Under the pieces are notes generated by a model. That model saw only the letters and a program-made list of their open reading frames with translations. It did not search any database and was not told the DNA's origin. From JAIQFF01 sp963788505 (lineage in GTDB: Bacteria; Acidobacteriota; Terriglobia; Terriglobales; Acidobacteriaceae), in assembly GCA_963788505.1 (NCBI GenBank), contig CAWBGY010000011.1:62001-126000 (forward strand): 64,000 nucleotides of DNA, given 5' to 3'. The number at the start of each line of letters is the position of its first letter. Position 1 is the stretch's first letter. Below are positions 18,140 to 26,201 of this stretch, one piece after another. Both the position numbers and the translations under genes were made by a program.

Positions 18140-18189
18140 CGGTTATAGCTAAAGATACCCTAAATAGATTAGGAAAGAGGAGCAGAGGA

Positions 18190-18340
18190 TGGAAAAGCTT
18201 TAACCGGCTACGTAGGCCCAGATGTCCTCATCTGGGCAGGCGAGCAAAGCTCGCCGGTTCTTGCGGAGCCCTGCTCCGCCGGACAGGTGAGACACCCTTC
18301 GACTTTGCTCAGGGCAGGCTCTGCCCCTACGTGTTCCGTG
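18190..18340. repeat. Intergenic palindromic sequence
   Basis: The gap between the ABC exporter and the FabF-like gene holds several short stem-loops: CCCAGATGTCCTCATCTGGG, GCGAGCAAAGCTCGC, GGAGCCCTGCTCC and GGGCAGGCTCTGCCC. A fragment of repeat family E (CCCTTCGACTTTGCTCAGGG) is among them. No gene was found. Confidence 0.65.
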
Positions 18341-18346
18341 CCGCCA

Positions 18347-19597
18347 TCAGGCGGTCTTCTTCAGCACCAACGCCGAGTTCTTCGATCCGAACCCCACGCA
18401 ATTGCAGATCGCGTGTTCGATCTGGGCTTTGCGGCCGATGTCAGGAACATAATCCAAATCGCATTCCGGATCGGGCGCGTCCAGATTGATGGTGGGCGGA
18501 ATCTTGCCGTGCTCCATTGCGATCAGGGTGGCTGCCAGGCTGGCCGAGCCGCATGCCCCCTGGGCGTGTCCGATTTGTGATTTCAGCCCGGACATCGGAA
18601 TTTTTCTCGCGTGCTCACCCAGCGCCAGTTTCAGTGCCCGAGTTTCCACCCGGTCATTCATTTCGGTGGAGGTGCCGTGCAGGTTGACATAATGGATGTC
18701 TTCCGGCGCCAGGCCGGCCTCTTCGAGCGCCAGCGTGATGGCGCGGGCCGGCTCTTCCGGCGAGTCGCTCATGCGCACCCGGTGGAATGCTTCGCAAGTG
18801 GAACCGTAGCCGGCGATCTCGGCGTAAATGTGAGCGCCCCGAGCGCGCGCGTGATCGTAATCTTCGAGCACGAACATCCACGAGCCTTCGGCGATGACAA
18901 AGCCGTCGCGGTCGGCCGAAAACGGGCGCGACGCACTCTCCGGAGCGTGGTTCCAGGACTGCGTAAGCGCGCGCAGCAGCGAATATCCCTTGATGATGCC
19001 TGGCGTGATCGGCGAATCCACCCCGCCCACCAGGAACATGGGCAGTATGCCGGCCTGAATGTGCTGGTAAGCGTAACCGATGGCGTCGGTGGAAGAAGTG
19101 CAGCCCGCCGTGACCACATGGCTGTAACCGCGAAATCCGAAGCGCATGCTGATTTCGCTGGGCAACGTCCCCATTGTGCCGCTGGGGATGCAGAAGAGGC
19201 TCACTTGCTTTACGTGTCCGCTGTGCCACAAGCGGTATTGCTCTTCGGAAAATTCCTGCGCGCCGCCACCTGTCCCCAGAATTACGCCAATCTCCCGTTT
19301 TTCGTCCATCGACATGGCGGCGGGATCGAGGTTTGCGTCCTTGATCGCTTCCGTCGAAGCCGCAATCGCCAACGGGACGACGCGGGAAACATGCTTGCGT
19401 TCGCGCGCGTCCACCCAGGCCAGTTCGTCAAATTCGGGAATTTCGCCGGCAATCTGCACCGGCAGGGCCGACGGATCGAAGCGGGAAATGCGCTTCACGC
19501 CTGATTTGCCGGCAAGAAGGGCGAGGCAAAAGGCTTCTTTGCCGATGCCGTTGGGGCTGACCACGCCCAGTCCAGTGATTACGACGCGAGGAACCAT
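18347..19597 (-). CDS. fabF: Beta-ketoacyl-ACP synthase, FabF/KAS II family
   Basis: This 416-residue thiolase-fold enzyme elongates acyl-ACP with malonyl-ACP. The start chosen is ATG 19597 (MVPRVVITGLGVVSPNGIG), because residues upstream are encoded by a repeat. The catalytic Cys lies in TAGCTSSTDAI, and the two histidines lie in NLHGTSTEMND and IGHAQGACG. The nucleophile motif AGCTSS differs from the usual VTACA of housekeeping FabF, and no acyl carrier protein gene is adjacent, so a specialised synthase is possible. The upstream region shared with hemW consists almost entirely of repeat element E1. Confidence 0.88.
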   Translation of the reverse strand: MVPRVVITGLGVVSPNGIGKEAFCLALLAGKSGVKRISRFDPSALPVQIAGEIPEFDELAWVDARERKHVSRVVPLAIAASTEAIKDANLDPAAMSMDEKREIGVILGTGGGAQEFSEEQYRLWHSGHVKQVSLFCIPSGTMGTLPSEISMRFGFRGYSHVVTAGCTSSTDAIGYAYQHIQAGILPMFLVGGVDSPITPGIIKGYSLLRALTQSWNHAPESASRPFSADRDGFVIAEGSWMFVLEDYDHARARGAHIYAEIAGYGSTCEAFHRVRMSDSPEEPARAITLALEEAGLAPEDIHYVNLHGTSTEMNDRVETRALKLALGEHARKIPMSGLKSQIGHAQGACGSASLAATLIAMEHGKIPPTINLDAPDPECDLDYVPDIGRKAQIEHAICNCVGFGSKNSALVLKKTA

Positions 19598-19608
19598 AGG
19601 TTTTTGTC

Positions 19609-19827
19609 TGTCATCCTGAGCGAAGCAACGGCTTCGCGAAGCGAAACCGTCGCGCAGTCGAAGGACCCCTATAAGCGGCACCAGCCTGCAGTTGCAGGGT
19701 ACTGATCTCTATGCCGCTAGAATACGCCGCTAAAATCCTCAGCCCCAGCGACCCCTGGAACTATAGGGGTCCTTCGACTTCTTGGTTGCTTTCACAGGTG
19801 AAAGCAACCACTCCGCTCAGGAGGACA
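19609..19827. repeat. Family E composite inverted-repeat element (copy 1)
   Basis: The left arm (19609-19672, TGTCATCCTGAGCGAAGC ... GTCGAAGGACCCCTAT) and right arm (19762-19827, ATAGGGGTCCTTCGACTT ... GCTCAGGAGGACA) are reverse complements with internal hairpins, and they flank ~90 bp. The element occupies the divergent promoter region between the FabF-like gene and hemW. A second copy is at 33905-34112. Confidence 0.85.
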
Positions 19828-19876
19828 AGTATATTCAGCGCTGTCCACGTTACGCGAAGTGGGATAATTAGTCACG

Positions 19877-21076
19877 ATGTCTCTGGGCCTCTACATCTCG
19901 GTGCCATTCTGCCGCACCAAGTGCAGCTACTGCAACTTCGCTTCGGACGTCTTCTCCCGCACCGTATTCCAGCGCTACGTGGAACGCGTGGCTGCGGACA
20001 TCGGCCATGCCGGTGAAATCGCCGCACAGATGGGAGGCCAGTTCGAACCCTCGGTTGACTCCATCTTCCTCGGCGGCGGCACTCCTACGATACTCGATAT
20101 AGCCCAGCTGGAGCGGCTATTTGTCGCGATCTCGCAGAAATTTGCGGTTGAGCGCGAAGCTGAAATTACGGTCGAATGCGCGCCTGGCACGCTGACCGCC
20201 GCGGTGCTCGAGGGGTTCGAGCGCTGGGGGGTGAACCGGGTGAGCCTGGGAGTGCAATCGTTCGTGGATGCCGAGGCTGCGTCCGTGGGACGGCTGCACC
20301 AGCGCGCCATCGTGCTCGAAGATATCGCACGTTTGCGCGCCGCTGGAATTGAAAACATCAACATCGATCTGATTGCCGGGTTGCCCCACCAGACGGACGA
20401 GAGCTGGGAGTTTTCCGTCGCCGAGGCGATTGCCACCGGCGCGCCTCACGTCAGCGTGTACATGCTCGAAGTCGACAGTGATTCCCGCCTGGGACGTGAG
20501 CTGCAGGCAGGCGGCACCCGCTACCATGCGCATTTCGTTCCCGACGAAGACGTCACTGCGGACTTCTACGAAGCCGCCTGCCAGCGGCTGAACGCGGCGG
20601 GAGTGTGCCAGTATGAAATTTCAAACTTCGCCCGGCCGGGTCAGGAGTCGCGACACAATCTGAAGTACTGGACCCGGCAGCCCTATCTGGGTTTTGGCGT
20701 GGACGCGCATTCCATGCTGCATGGCCCGGGGAAGACGGCTGAGGCAGTGCGGTTCTCCTGGCCGGACTCGCTCGAGGAGTACGTTGCCGGCGCGCCGCTC
20801 AACAAAATGCCGGTTTCGACCACCGCCGCGCTCGAGGAAGCTTTCTTTTTAGGTCTCCGCTTGACCTCTGGCGTCGACCTGGAAAAAGTCGCGGCGGATT
20901 TCAGCGAGTCAGCGGTCCAGGAATTCAGCGAGACGATTGCGGAATGCGTCGATTTGGGGTTGATCAATTGTGAGGGTCATGGAATCCGGCTGACCGGGCG
21001 CGGCAGGCTGCTGTCCAACGAGGTATTCGAACGATTCCTTCTGTGTGGGGCGGACACTCCTGTCCGCCGCGGTTGA
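19877..21076 (+). CDS. hemW: HemW-like radical-SAM protein (heme chaperone)
   Basis: The start is ATG 19877. The radical-SAM cluster motif is PFCRTKCSYCNF (CxxxCxxC with Phe after the last Cys), followed by FLGGGTPT, RVSLGVQSF and IDLIAGLPHQT. This is the HemW-type signature, lacking the extra N-terminal HemN features. HemW proteins bind heme and deliver it to respiratory enzymes, and many are misannotated as coproporphyrinogen dehydrogenase. The HemN C-terminal domain follows (LGLRLTSGVDLEKV). The last ~8 residues, CGADTPVRRG, are encoded by the left arm of a MITE-like element at 21042-21186, so the original C-terminus has been replaced. Confidence 0.92.
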   Translation: MSLGLYISVPFCRTKCSYCNFASDVFSRTVFQRYVERVAADIGHAGEIAAQMGGQFEPSVDSIFLGGGTPTILDIAQLERLFVAISQKFAVEREAEITVECAPGTLTAAVLEGFERWGVNRVSLGVQSFVDAEAASVGRLHQRAIVLEDIARLRAAGIENINIDLIAGLPHQTDESWEFSVAEAIATGAPHVSVYMLEVDSDSRLGRELQAGGTRYHAHFVPDEDVTADFYEAACQRLNAAGVCQYEISNFARPGQESRHNLKYWTRQPYLGFGVDAHSMLHGPGKTAEAVRFSWPDSLEEYVAGAPLNKMPVSTTAALEEAFFLGLRLTSGVDLEKVAADFSESAVQEFSETIAECVDLGLINCEGHGIRLTGRGRLLSNEVFERFLLCGADTPVRRG

Positions 21077-21186
21077 AGTTGGTTTTGTTTTTGGGCTTGG
21101 GAGTGTGATTTGAATGCAGGGTGCCGGAGTCTCTACCCCGCGAAGTCAAAATCAAACGCGGCGGACAAGAGTGTCCGCCCCACACA
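21042..21186. repeat. MITE-like element, family D (copy 1, 145 bp)
   Basis: Thirty-base terminal inverted repeats (GTGTGGGGCGGACACTCCTG... and its complement) flank ~85 bp of AT-richer sequence. The left end overlaps the hemW 3' end. The second copy at 35462-35602 has the same arms and nearly the same length. No transposase is encoded. Confidence 0.85.
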
Positions 21187-21261
21187 CCCCACGTCCCGCC
21201 GGTAACTTTGTCCGCTGAAATTCCTGTGTTCTAATCCAAGGGTGATACCGGAGACAGCACC

Positions 21262-22404
21262 TTGGATTTCCAGCTCAATGACGAACAGCTACAACTGAAG
21301 AAAAGCGTGCGCGAATTTGCCGAACGCGAAATCGCGCCCCACGTGATGGAGTGGGATGAGCACGGCGACTTCCCTCTGGCGACAATCAAGGAACTGGGCA
21401 AGCTCGGCCTGCTGGGCATTGTTTTTCCGCCTGAGTATGGCGGTGCCGGCATGGGCTATGTGGAATACGTCACCGCCATCGAAGAGCTCTCGCGCGTGGA
21501 TGGCTCGGTGGGAATCATCGTCGCCGCCCACACTTCGCTATGCTCGAACCATATCTTTCTTGCCGGGAACGAAGCCCAGAAAAAGAAATATGTCACGCCG
21601 CTGGCCTCGGGCGAGGCCATTGGGGCCTGGGGGCTGACCGAGCCCTCCTCCGGATCCGACGCGGGTAGCGCGCGCATGACCGCGGTGCGCAAAGGAAATA
21701 ACTGGGTGCTGAACGGCACCAAGACTTTCTGCACCAATGGCCACTACGCCGATTTTCTGGTGGTCATTGCCGTGACCGACCGCGCCGCGCATACGCATGG
21801 GCTGTCAGCCTTCATCGTGGAGAAGGGGACCAAGGGCTTTCGTCCGGGGAAAAAAGAAAACAAGCTGGGGTTGCGGGCGAGCGACACTGCCGAACTGATC
21901 TTTGAGGATTGCGTCATTCCATCCGACAACCTTTGCGGCAAGGAAGGCGGCGGATTTATCGACGCCATGCGCGTGCTCGACGGCGGCCGCATCTCCATTG
22001 CGGCGCTCTCGCTGGGCATGGCCGAAGGCGCCTACGAAGCGGCGCTGAAGTATTCCAAGCAACGCAAGCAGTTCGGCAAGGCGATCAGCGACTTCCAGGC
22101 TATCCAGTGGAAGCTGGCCGACATGGCCACCGAAATCGAGGCGGCGAAACTGCTGACCTTGCGCGCCGCTGCGATGAAAGATGCAGGCATGAAGACCACG
22201 CTGGAGTCGTCCATGGCCAAGCTCTACGCCAGCGAAGTGGCAGTCCGATGCGCCAATGAGGGGGTGCAGATTCACGGCGGCTATGGATTTATTAAAGATT
22301 ATCCCGCGGAAAAGTTTTACCGCGACGTGAAGCTGTGCACCATCGGCGAGGGGACCAGCGAAATCCAACGGTTGGTCATTGCTCGACAGTTGCTGAAGGA
22401 TTAG
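21262..22404 (+). CDS. Acyl-CoA dehydrogenase
   Basis: This is a 380-residue FAD enzyme of the short/branched-chain acyl-CoA dehydrogenase family, which makes the trans-2-enoyl-CoA in fatty or branched acid oxidation. The start is TTG 21262 (LDFQLNDEQLQLKKSVREF) behind GGAGA. Motifs are AWGLTEPSSGSDAGS, FCTNGHYADF, RKQFGKAISDFQAIQWKLADM and YPAEKFYRDVKLCTIGEGTSEIQR. The Glu of the YR/GEGTSEIQ region is the likely catalytic base (GGYGFIKDYPAEKFYRD). meaB and methylmalonyl-CoA epimerase 1-3 kb downstream suggest a role in propionyl-CoA-yielding catabolism. Confidence 0.93.
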   Translation: MDFQLNDEQLQLKKSVREFAEREIAPHVMEWDEHGDFPLATIKELGKLGLLGIVFPPEYGGAGMGYVEYVTAIEELSRVDGSVGIIVAAHTSLCSNHIFLAGNEAQKKKYVTPLASGEAIGAWGLTEPSSGSDAGSARMTAVRKGNNWVLNGTKTFCTNGHYADFLVVIAVTDRAAHTHGLSAFIVEKGTKGFRPGKKENKLGLRASDTAELIFEDCVIPSDNLCGKEGGGFIDAMRVLDGGRISIAALSLGMAEGAYEAALKYSKQRKQFGKAISDFQAIQWKLADMATEIEAAKLLTLRAAAMKDAGMKTTLESSMAKLYASEVAVRCANEGVQIHGGYGFIKDYPAEKFYRDVKLCTIGEGTSEIQRLVIARQLLKD

Positions 22405-22465
22405 CCTCAAGGTCTGGGCGTGCCGGAACCAGGTTGGTTGGAGTTGCCGGTGCCTGGGCAAGAGC

Positions 22466-22957
22466 ATGGTCGAAGCAATGCAGCTCGGTGAAGCACCGCC
22501 AACCCTGATCGAGACGACTCCGGCTGATCCAAGTCTCGATGAGCGGACCATGGCCATTCTGGCCCACGTGTTGCAGATTGTGGGTTTGTGGATCGCCCCT
22601 CTTATTATCTTCGTGGTCAAAAGGGAATCGAGGTTTGTCTCCTTTCACGCGCTGCAGGCCCTTCTGCTCCAAGTCCTGTATTTGGGCCTGATGGGCGTCG
22701 GCGTGTTTATTTGGTTTGGTGCCGTCGTTCTTACCATGATGGCCGCCCACGCCACCGGGGACGCGCCTTCACCACCGGCATTTTTCATCCTGATGCCCAT
22801 GCTCTGGCTGGACTGGATGGGCTTATGGGTCGCCATGCTGGTGATCGCCGTCGTATATGGCGTCAGAGCCGGACGTGGCGAATGGGCGGAGTACCCGTTT
22901 CTGGGGCCGCTTGCCCGAAGAATGCTAAGGCTCGGACCGGGAGGCGTACCCGTCTGA
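22466..22957 (+). CDS. DUF4870/Tic20-like membrane protein
   Basis: This 163-residue protein has three to four membrane helices: LAHVLQIVGLWIAPLIIFVV, LLLQVLYLGLMGVGVFIWF, and two near FFILMPMLWLDWMGLWVAMLVIAVVYGV. The pattern DERTMAILAHVLQI ... FVSFHALQALL matches the DUF4870 family of small membrane proteins of unknown function. The start is ATG 22466, with ATG 22478 as an alternative. It lies between acyl-CoA dehydrogenase and meaB on the same strand but has no obvious metabolic link to them. Confidence 0.8.
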   Translation: MVEAMQLGEAPPTLIETTPADPSLDERTMAILAHVLQIVGLWIAPLIIFVVKRESRFVSFHALQALLLQVLYLGLMGVGVFIWFGAVVLTMMAAHATGDAPSPPAFFILMPMLWLDWMGLWVAMLVIAVVYGVRAGRGEWAEYPFLGPLARRMLRLGPGGVPV

Positions 22958-23017
22958 TTCCACTGTTTCTTCAGGCGCCGTTCCGGTTTGTCCCGCCTCT
23001 GCTTTACACTGAACAGT

Positions 23018-23968
23018 TTGAACCAGAACATCCAACCCCTCGTTGACCAACTGCGCGCGGGCGATCCTCGCGCCCTGGCCCGCGCCATCAGCACGGTCGA
23101 GAACCGCACGCCGGGATGGTCTGAACTGCTCAAGGCCCTCTTCCCGCATAGTGGCCAGGCGCGAATACTCGGACTCACGGGCCCGCCGGGCGCGGGCAAG
23201 AGCACGCTGGTGGACCAGCTCGCCCGCCACTATCGCCAGGAAAATCGCACGGTGGGCATCATCGCGGTCGATCCTACGAGTCCCTACACGGGCGGGGCCA
23301 TTCTGGGCGACCGCATCCGCATGCAGGAGCATTTTTCCGATCCCGGAATCTACATTCGCAGTATGGCGACGCGCGGCTCGCTGGGCGGCCTGGCGCGCAC
23401 CACGGCGGATGTGGCGACCGTGCTCGATGCCTCGGGCCGCGACCTGGTCATGATTGAGACGGTCGGAGTCGGGCAGGATGAAATCGACATCATGCGCCTG
23501 GCCGATGTCACCATCGTCATTCTGGTGCCCGGAATGGGCGACGATGTACAAACCATTAAAGCCGGCATCATGGAGATCGCCGATATTTTTGTCATCAACA
23601 AGTGCGATCGCGATGGCGCCGAGCGGGTGGAGCGGGAGATTCGCGCCCTGCAGTCGCTGGCCGTGCGCAGCGATAACTGGACTCCACCGATTGTGAAGAC
23701 CGTGGCCAGCGAAGGGGTGGGCATTACCGAACTGGCGGCGGCGATTCGCGACTATGAGACCTATCTTCGAAAGGAAAAGCTGGTCCTGAAGCGCAATGTT
23801 GAAAACTGGCAGAATCGTCTGGTGGAGATGTTGCGTGATGCGTTGCTGGAGCGAGCCCAGGAGCAACTGGGAAATGGGGCTGTAGCCCGTTACGCCGCTG
23901 AGGTGGCGGAGCACAAGCGAGATCCTTATTCGCTGGTGGAAGAAATTGTGAACAAGCTGGGAAAGTGA
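23018..23968 (+). CDS. meaB: Methylmalonyl-CoA mutase-associated GTPase (MeaB)
   Basis: MeaB is a G3E-type P-loop GTPase that protects and reloads adenosylcobalamin in methylmalonyl-CoA mutase. Walker A is LTGPPGAGKSTLVDQL. Other motifs are VDPTSPYTGGAILGDRIRM, MIETVGVGQDEIDI and NKCDRDGA. The start is set at TTG 23018 (LNQNIQPLVDQLRAGDPRAL), which matches the family N-terminus; the frame is open to TTG 22988. The mutase genes are not in the window, but the epimerase for the same pathway follows within 85 bases. Confidence 0.93.
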   Translation: MNQNIQPLVDQLRAGDPRALARAISTVENRTPGWSELLKALFPHSGQARILGLTGPPGAGKSTLVDQLARHYRQENRTVGIIAVDPTSPYTGGAILGDRIRMQEHFSDPGIYIRSMATRGSLGGLARTTADVATVLDASGRDLVMIETVGVGQDEIDIMRLADVTIVILVPGMGDDVQTIKAGIMEIADIFVINKCDRDGAERVEREIRALQSLAVRSDNWTPPIVKTVASEGVGITELAAAIRDYETYLRKEKLVLKRNVENWQNRLVEMLRDALLERAQEQLGNGAVARYAAEVAEHKRDPYSLVEEIVNKLGK

Positions 23969-23975
23969 CGCTCTT

Positions 23976-24031
23976 ACTGGAGGACGGGCGTCCCCGCCCG
24001 TCCCGCACGAGCGGGACGCTCGCGCCTACAT
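23976..24031. repeat. Family B-type palindrome pair
   Basis: Two adjacent stem-loops, GGACGGGCGTCCCCGCCCGTCC and GCGAGCGTCCCGCTCGTGC on the complementary strand, lie between meaB and the epimerase gene. They are a shortened family B copy. Confidence 0.65.
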
Positions 24032-24050
24032 TTGAATGGGAGTTTTTCTG

Positions 24051-24449
24051 ATGTTCAGCATCGACCATATCGGCGTGGCCGTGAAGTCGCTGGCGGCGGC
24101 CAAGGGCATCTATGAAAAACTCGGGCTGAAGGTCTCGCCCGAGGAAGTTGTCGAAGCGGAGCAGGTCCGGGTGGTGATGGTGCCGCTGGGAGAGAGCCGC
24201 CTGGAACTGCTGGAGCCCACCTCACAGGACTCGGTGATTGCGAAATTTATCGCCAAGCGAGGCGAAGGATTGCATCACGTTTCGCTGCGCGTGCCCGACC
24301 TGGAGGCCGCGGTCGAGCGGCTGAAGCAGGATGGCGTGCGGCTGATCTCGAACGAAATCAAGGTTGGCGCCGGCGGGCATAAATATGTTTTTGTGCATCC
24401 CTCGAGCGCCGGCGGAGTGCTGCTGGAACTGGTGGAAGCGGCCCCCTGA
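24051..24449 (+). CDS. mce: Methylmalonyl-CoA epimerase
   Basis: This 132-residue vicinal-oxygen-chelate protein interconverts (S)- and (R)-methylmalonyl-CoA. The start is ATG 24051 with GGGAG seven bases upstream (MFSIDHIGVAVKSL). Metal-binding residues are His5 of the first DHIGVAV, His in GLHHVSLRV and the C-terminal Glu in GVLLELVE. HPSSAGGVLLELVE is typical of the family. With meaB immediately upstream it completes part of the propionyl-CoA to succinyl-CoA route. Confidence 0.93.
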   Translation: MFSIDHIGVAVKSLAAAKGIYEKLGLKVSPEEVVEAEQVRVVMVPLGESRLELLEPTSQDSVIAKFIAKRGEGLHHVSLRVPDLEAAVERLKQDGVRLISNEIKVGAGGHKYVFVHPSSAGGVLLELVEAAP

Positions 24450-24461
24450 CTGTGATTGTAT

Positions 24462-24534
24462 GACGCGGGCGCCCTCGCCCGCGTCGGCCGGCGGAGAGTC
24501 AAAAGCCGCGGGCGGGGCGCCCGCGCCACATGTG
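24462..24534. repeat. Family A palindrome pair before tsaB
   Basis: Two GC palindromes (GACGCGGGCGCCCTCGCCCG at 24462 and CCGCGGGCGGGGCGCCCGCG at 24506) stand in inverted orientation within 73 bp. They extend the tsaB frame upstream without stop codons (to 24456), which would wrongly suggest a longer TsaB. Confidence 0.8.
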
Positions 24535-24542
24535 CACGGATT

Positions 24543-25214
24543 ATGCTTCTTCTCGCTGCCGATACTTCGGGCAGGCATGGCAGTATCGCACTGGCGCGCT
24601 GCGGGCCGGACAGCGCCTGCCAGGTCATCGAAATGGTGCCGCTTGAGGGCGGGACCTTCTCCGCGCAACTGGTGCCGCAGATCGCCGCTCTCCTCGCCAA
24701 GCACGGTTTCAGCAAGGGCGATATCGATGGCTTCGCCGTCGTCACAGGCCCGGGCTCATTTACCGGAGTCCGCGTCGGATTGGCGGCAATCAAAGGGCTG
24801 GCGGAAGTTTTGGCCAAGCCGATCGCAGCCGTGTCCCTGCTGGAGGCGGTCGCGGTTTCAGGGGGTTCACAAGGCAGATTGACAGCAGTGCTGGATGCAG
24901 GGCGGGGCGAAGTTTATGCAGGCCAGTACGAAGTTCAGGGCGGAGATTCCCGTCTGCTCAGCGAGCGGTTGCTGACCCGGGCAGAACTACTGGAGGCGGC
25001 GATCGGATCAACCGTCGTGGCGGCAGACCCAAACCTGGCCGAAGCGGCCCGGGTGGCGGGCTTGCCTGTGGACGAGATTGCACTTCCGCGTTCTGATGTG
25101 ATTGCCTGGCTGGGATGGAAAAAAATCCATGCCGGAAGAATCGTCTCGCCCGAAGCGCTGGACGCGAATTATCTCCGCAGTTCCCATGAGATTTTTTCGA
25201 AAAGCAGTTCTTAG
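24543..25214 (+). CDS. tsaB: tRNA threonylcarbamoyladenosine biosynthesis protein TsaB
   Basis: TsaB is the non-catalytic partner of TsaD in forming the t6A base at position 37 of ANN-decoding tRNAs. The 223-residue protein starts at ATG 24543 (MLLLAADTSGRHGSIAL) and has VVTGPGSFTGVRVGLAAIKGLA and VLDAGRGEVYAGQY. The frame is open upstream only because of a palindromic repeat. rimI follows after 33 bases, which is the common tsaB-rimI arrangement. Confidence 0.94.
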   Translation: MLLLAADTSGRHGSIALARCGPDSACQVIEMVPLEGGTFSAQLVPQIAALLAKHGFSKGDIDGFAVVTGPGSFTGVRVGLAAIKGLAEVLAKPIAAVSLLEAVAVSGGSQGRLTAVLDAGRGEVYAGQYEVQGGDSRLLSERLLTRAELLEAAIGSTVVAADPNLAEAARVAGLPVDEIALPRSDVIAWLGWKKIHAGRIVSPEALDANYLRSSHEIFSKSSS

Positions 25215-25247
25215 TTTGTAGTTCTCGGTTCTCGGTTGAGGAACGCA

Positions 25248-25700
25248 GTGAAACTCTCCATCCGCAATGCCACTTCTGGCGACTTGCCGGCGATGATGGC
25301 CCTGGAGAAGCACGCGGCTACGGCGGCGCATTGGTCTGCGCAACAGTATGAAGCGCTGTTTCGTGGGTCCAACCCGGAACGAATGGCGCTGATCATCGAG
25401 GAGGGGTCTGGTCTCGAGGGGTTCGTGATTGCCAGGGTTGTGGATCGGGAATGGGAGATCGAAAATATTGCCATCGCCGGTCCCGCCCGCCGCCGCGGAC
25501 TTGGGACGCGTTTGTTGGGGGAGCTTCTGGACCTGGCCCGAGGGAAGGGCGCGGAGGCGGTATTTTTGGAAGTCCGCGAATCCAACCGCGCGGCGCGGGC
25601 CTTGTACGAAAAATGGGCGTTCCTCGAAAACGGGCGCCGACCGCGATACTACAAAGAGCCTGATGAAGACGCCGTTCTCTATCGTCTTGGTTTCATTTAG
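25248..25700 (+). CDS. rimI: GNAT N-acetyltransferase, RimI-like
   Basis: RimI-type enzymes acetylate the N-terminus of ribosomal protein S18 or other proteins. The start is GTG 25248 with GAGGAA six bases upstream, with TTG 25236 as an alternative. The acetyl-CoA-binding motif is IAGPARRRGLGTRLLGELLDLA, followed by VFLEVRESNRAARALYEKWAF, the classical RimI pattern. The product has 150 residues, the usual length. It follows tsaB and probably shares its transcript. Confidence 0.88.
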   Translation: MKLSIRNATSGDLPAMMALEKHAATAAHWSAQQYEALFRGSNPERMALIIEEGSGLEGFVIARVVDREWEIENIAIAGPARRRGLGTRLLGELLDLARGKGAEAVFLEVRESNRAARALYEKWAFLENGRRPRYYKEPDEDAVLYRLGFI

Positions 25701-25713
25701 TTTGCACCATCAA

Positions 25714-25733
25714 TAGTGCAAGCTTGTGCACTA
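25714..25733. promoter_or_regulatory. Inverted repeat TAGTGCA-N6-TGCACTA
   Basis: A symmetric element (TAGTGCAAGCTTGTGCACTA) lies just downstream of rimI and ~90 bp before the next start. It could be an operator or a weak terminator stem; no T-run follows, so an operator is slightly favoured. Confidence 0.35.
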
Positions 25734-25824
25734 TGAAAACCCGTTCATCTGTGGAAATGGGATTGAAGCGGTTTGGGTGGTGTGGTAGGTTAGGGCCGTA
25801 CATACGCTCAGGAGGGTCTACTGG

Positions 25825-26055
25825 ATGACTCCAAAGGACCAGCTCCTGGTCAGCGACGAGGAATTCCGCAAGCTGGCTAAGGAGCACACGCAGTACGCCG
25901 AACGTCTCGAATCACTCACCCAAAAACGCTATTTGACGGAAGACGAAAAGCTGGAAGAAGTACGCCTTAAAAAGCTGAAGCTGCGCCTTAAAGATCAGAT
26001 GGAATCGATTGAGCGGAAATTTCGAGTAGTGGTGCAACAAGGCCAGGTAGCGTAA
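25825..26055 (+). CDS. YdcH/DUF465-like small coiled-coil protein
   Basis: This 76-residue charged protein (LAKEHTQYAERLESLTQKRYLTEDEKLEEVRLKKLKLRLKDQ in part) has the helical hairpin of DUF465/YdcH proteins. In these, a short heptad helix, a turn and a KLKLxLKDxMExI helix are typical. The start is ATG 25825 with AGGAGGG 12 bases upstream. It stands alone, with an inverted repeat upstream and a strong terminator downstream. The family function is unknown. Confidence 0.8.
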   Translation: MTPKDQLLVSDEEFRKLAKEHTQYAERLESLTQKRYLTEDEKLEEVRLKKLKLRLKDQMESIERKFRVVVQQGQVA

Positions 26056-26115
26056 CTCATTTCCTCCAATGGATCGCGGCTGTGGCCGCCAACAGGTTTA
26101 ATATGCTTCGAACAC

Positions 26116-26137
26116 GGCGCTGCTAAGCGCCTTTTTT
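26116..26137 (+). terminator. Rho-independent terminator
   Basis: The stem GGCGCT/AGCGCC with a GCTA loop is followed by TTTTTT. It lies 61 bases after the DUF465 stop and before psd. Confidence 0.85.
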
Positions 26138-26157
26138 ATTGTGACCAGGCGTCGAGG

Positions 26158-26187
26158 CTGACCGCCTTGCCCTGCCTGCACTATAAT
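26158..26187 (+). promoter_or_regulatory. Candidate promoter of the psd operon
   Basis: A TATAAT hexamer at 26182-26187 is preceded by a weak -35 (CTGACC at 26158) with an 18-bp spacer. The psd ATG is at 26202, so the leader would be only a few bases long. It lies between a terminator and the first gene of the coupled run. Confidence 0.35.
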
Positions 26188-26201
26188 TCAGCTACCTCTC
26201 G

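Noticed and set aside
24456..24542. Upstream extension of TsaB starting at 24456
   Set aside because: The extra 29 residues are encoded by a palindrome pair and precede a perfect TsaB N-terminus at ATG 24543.
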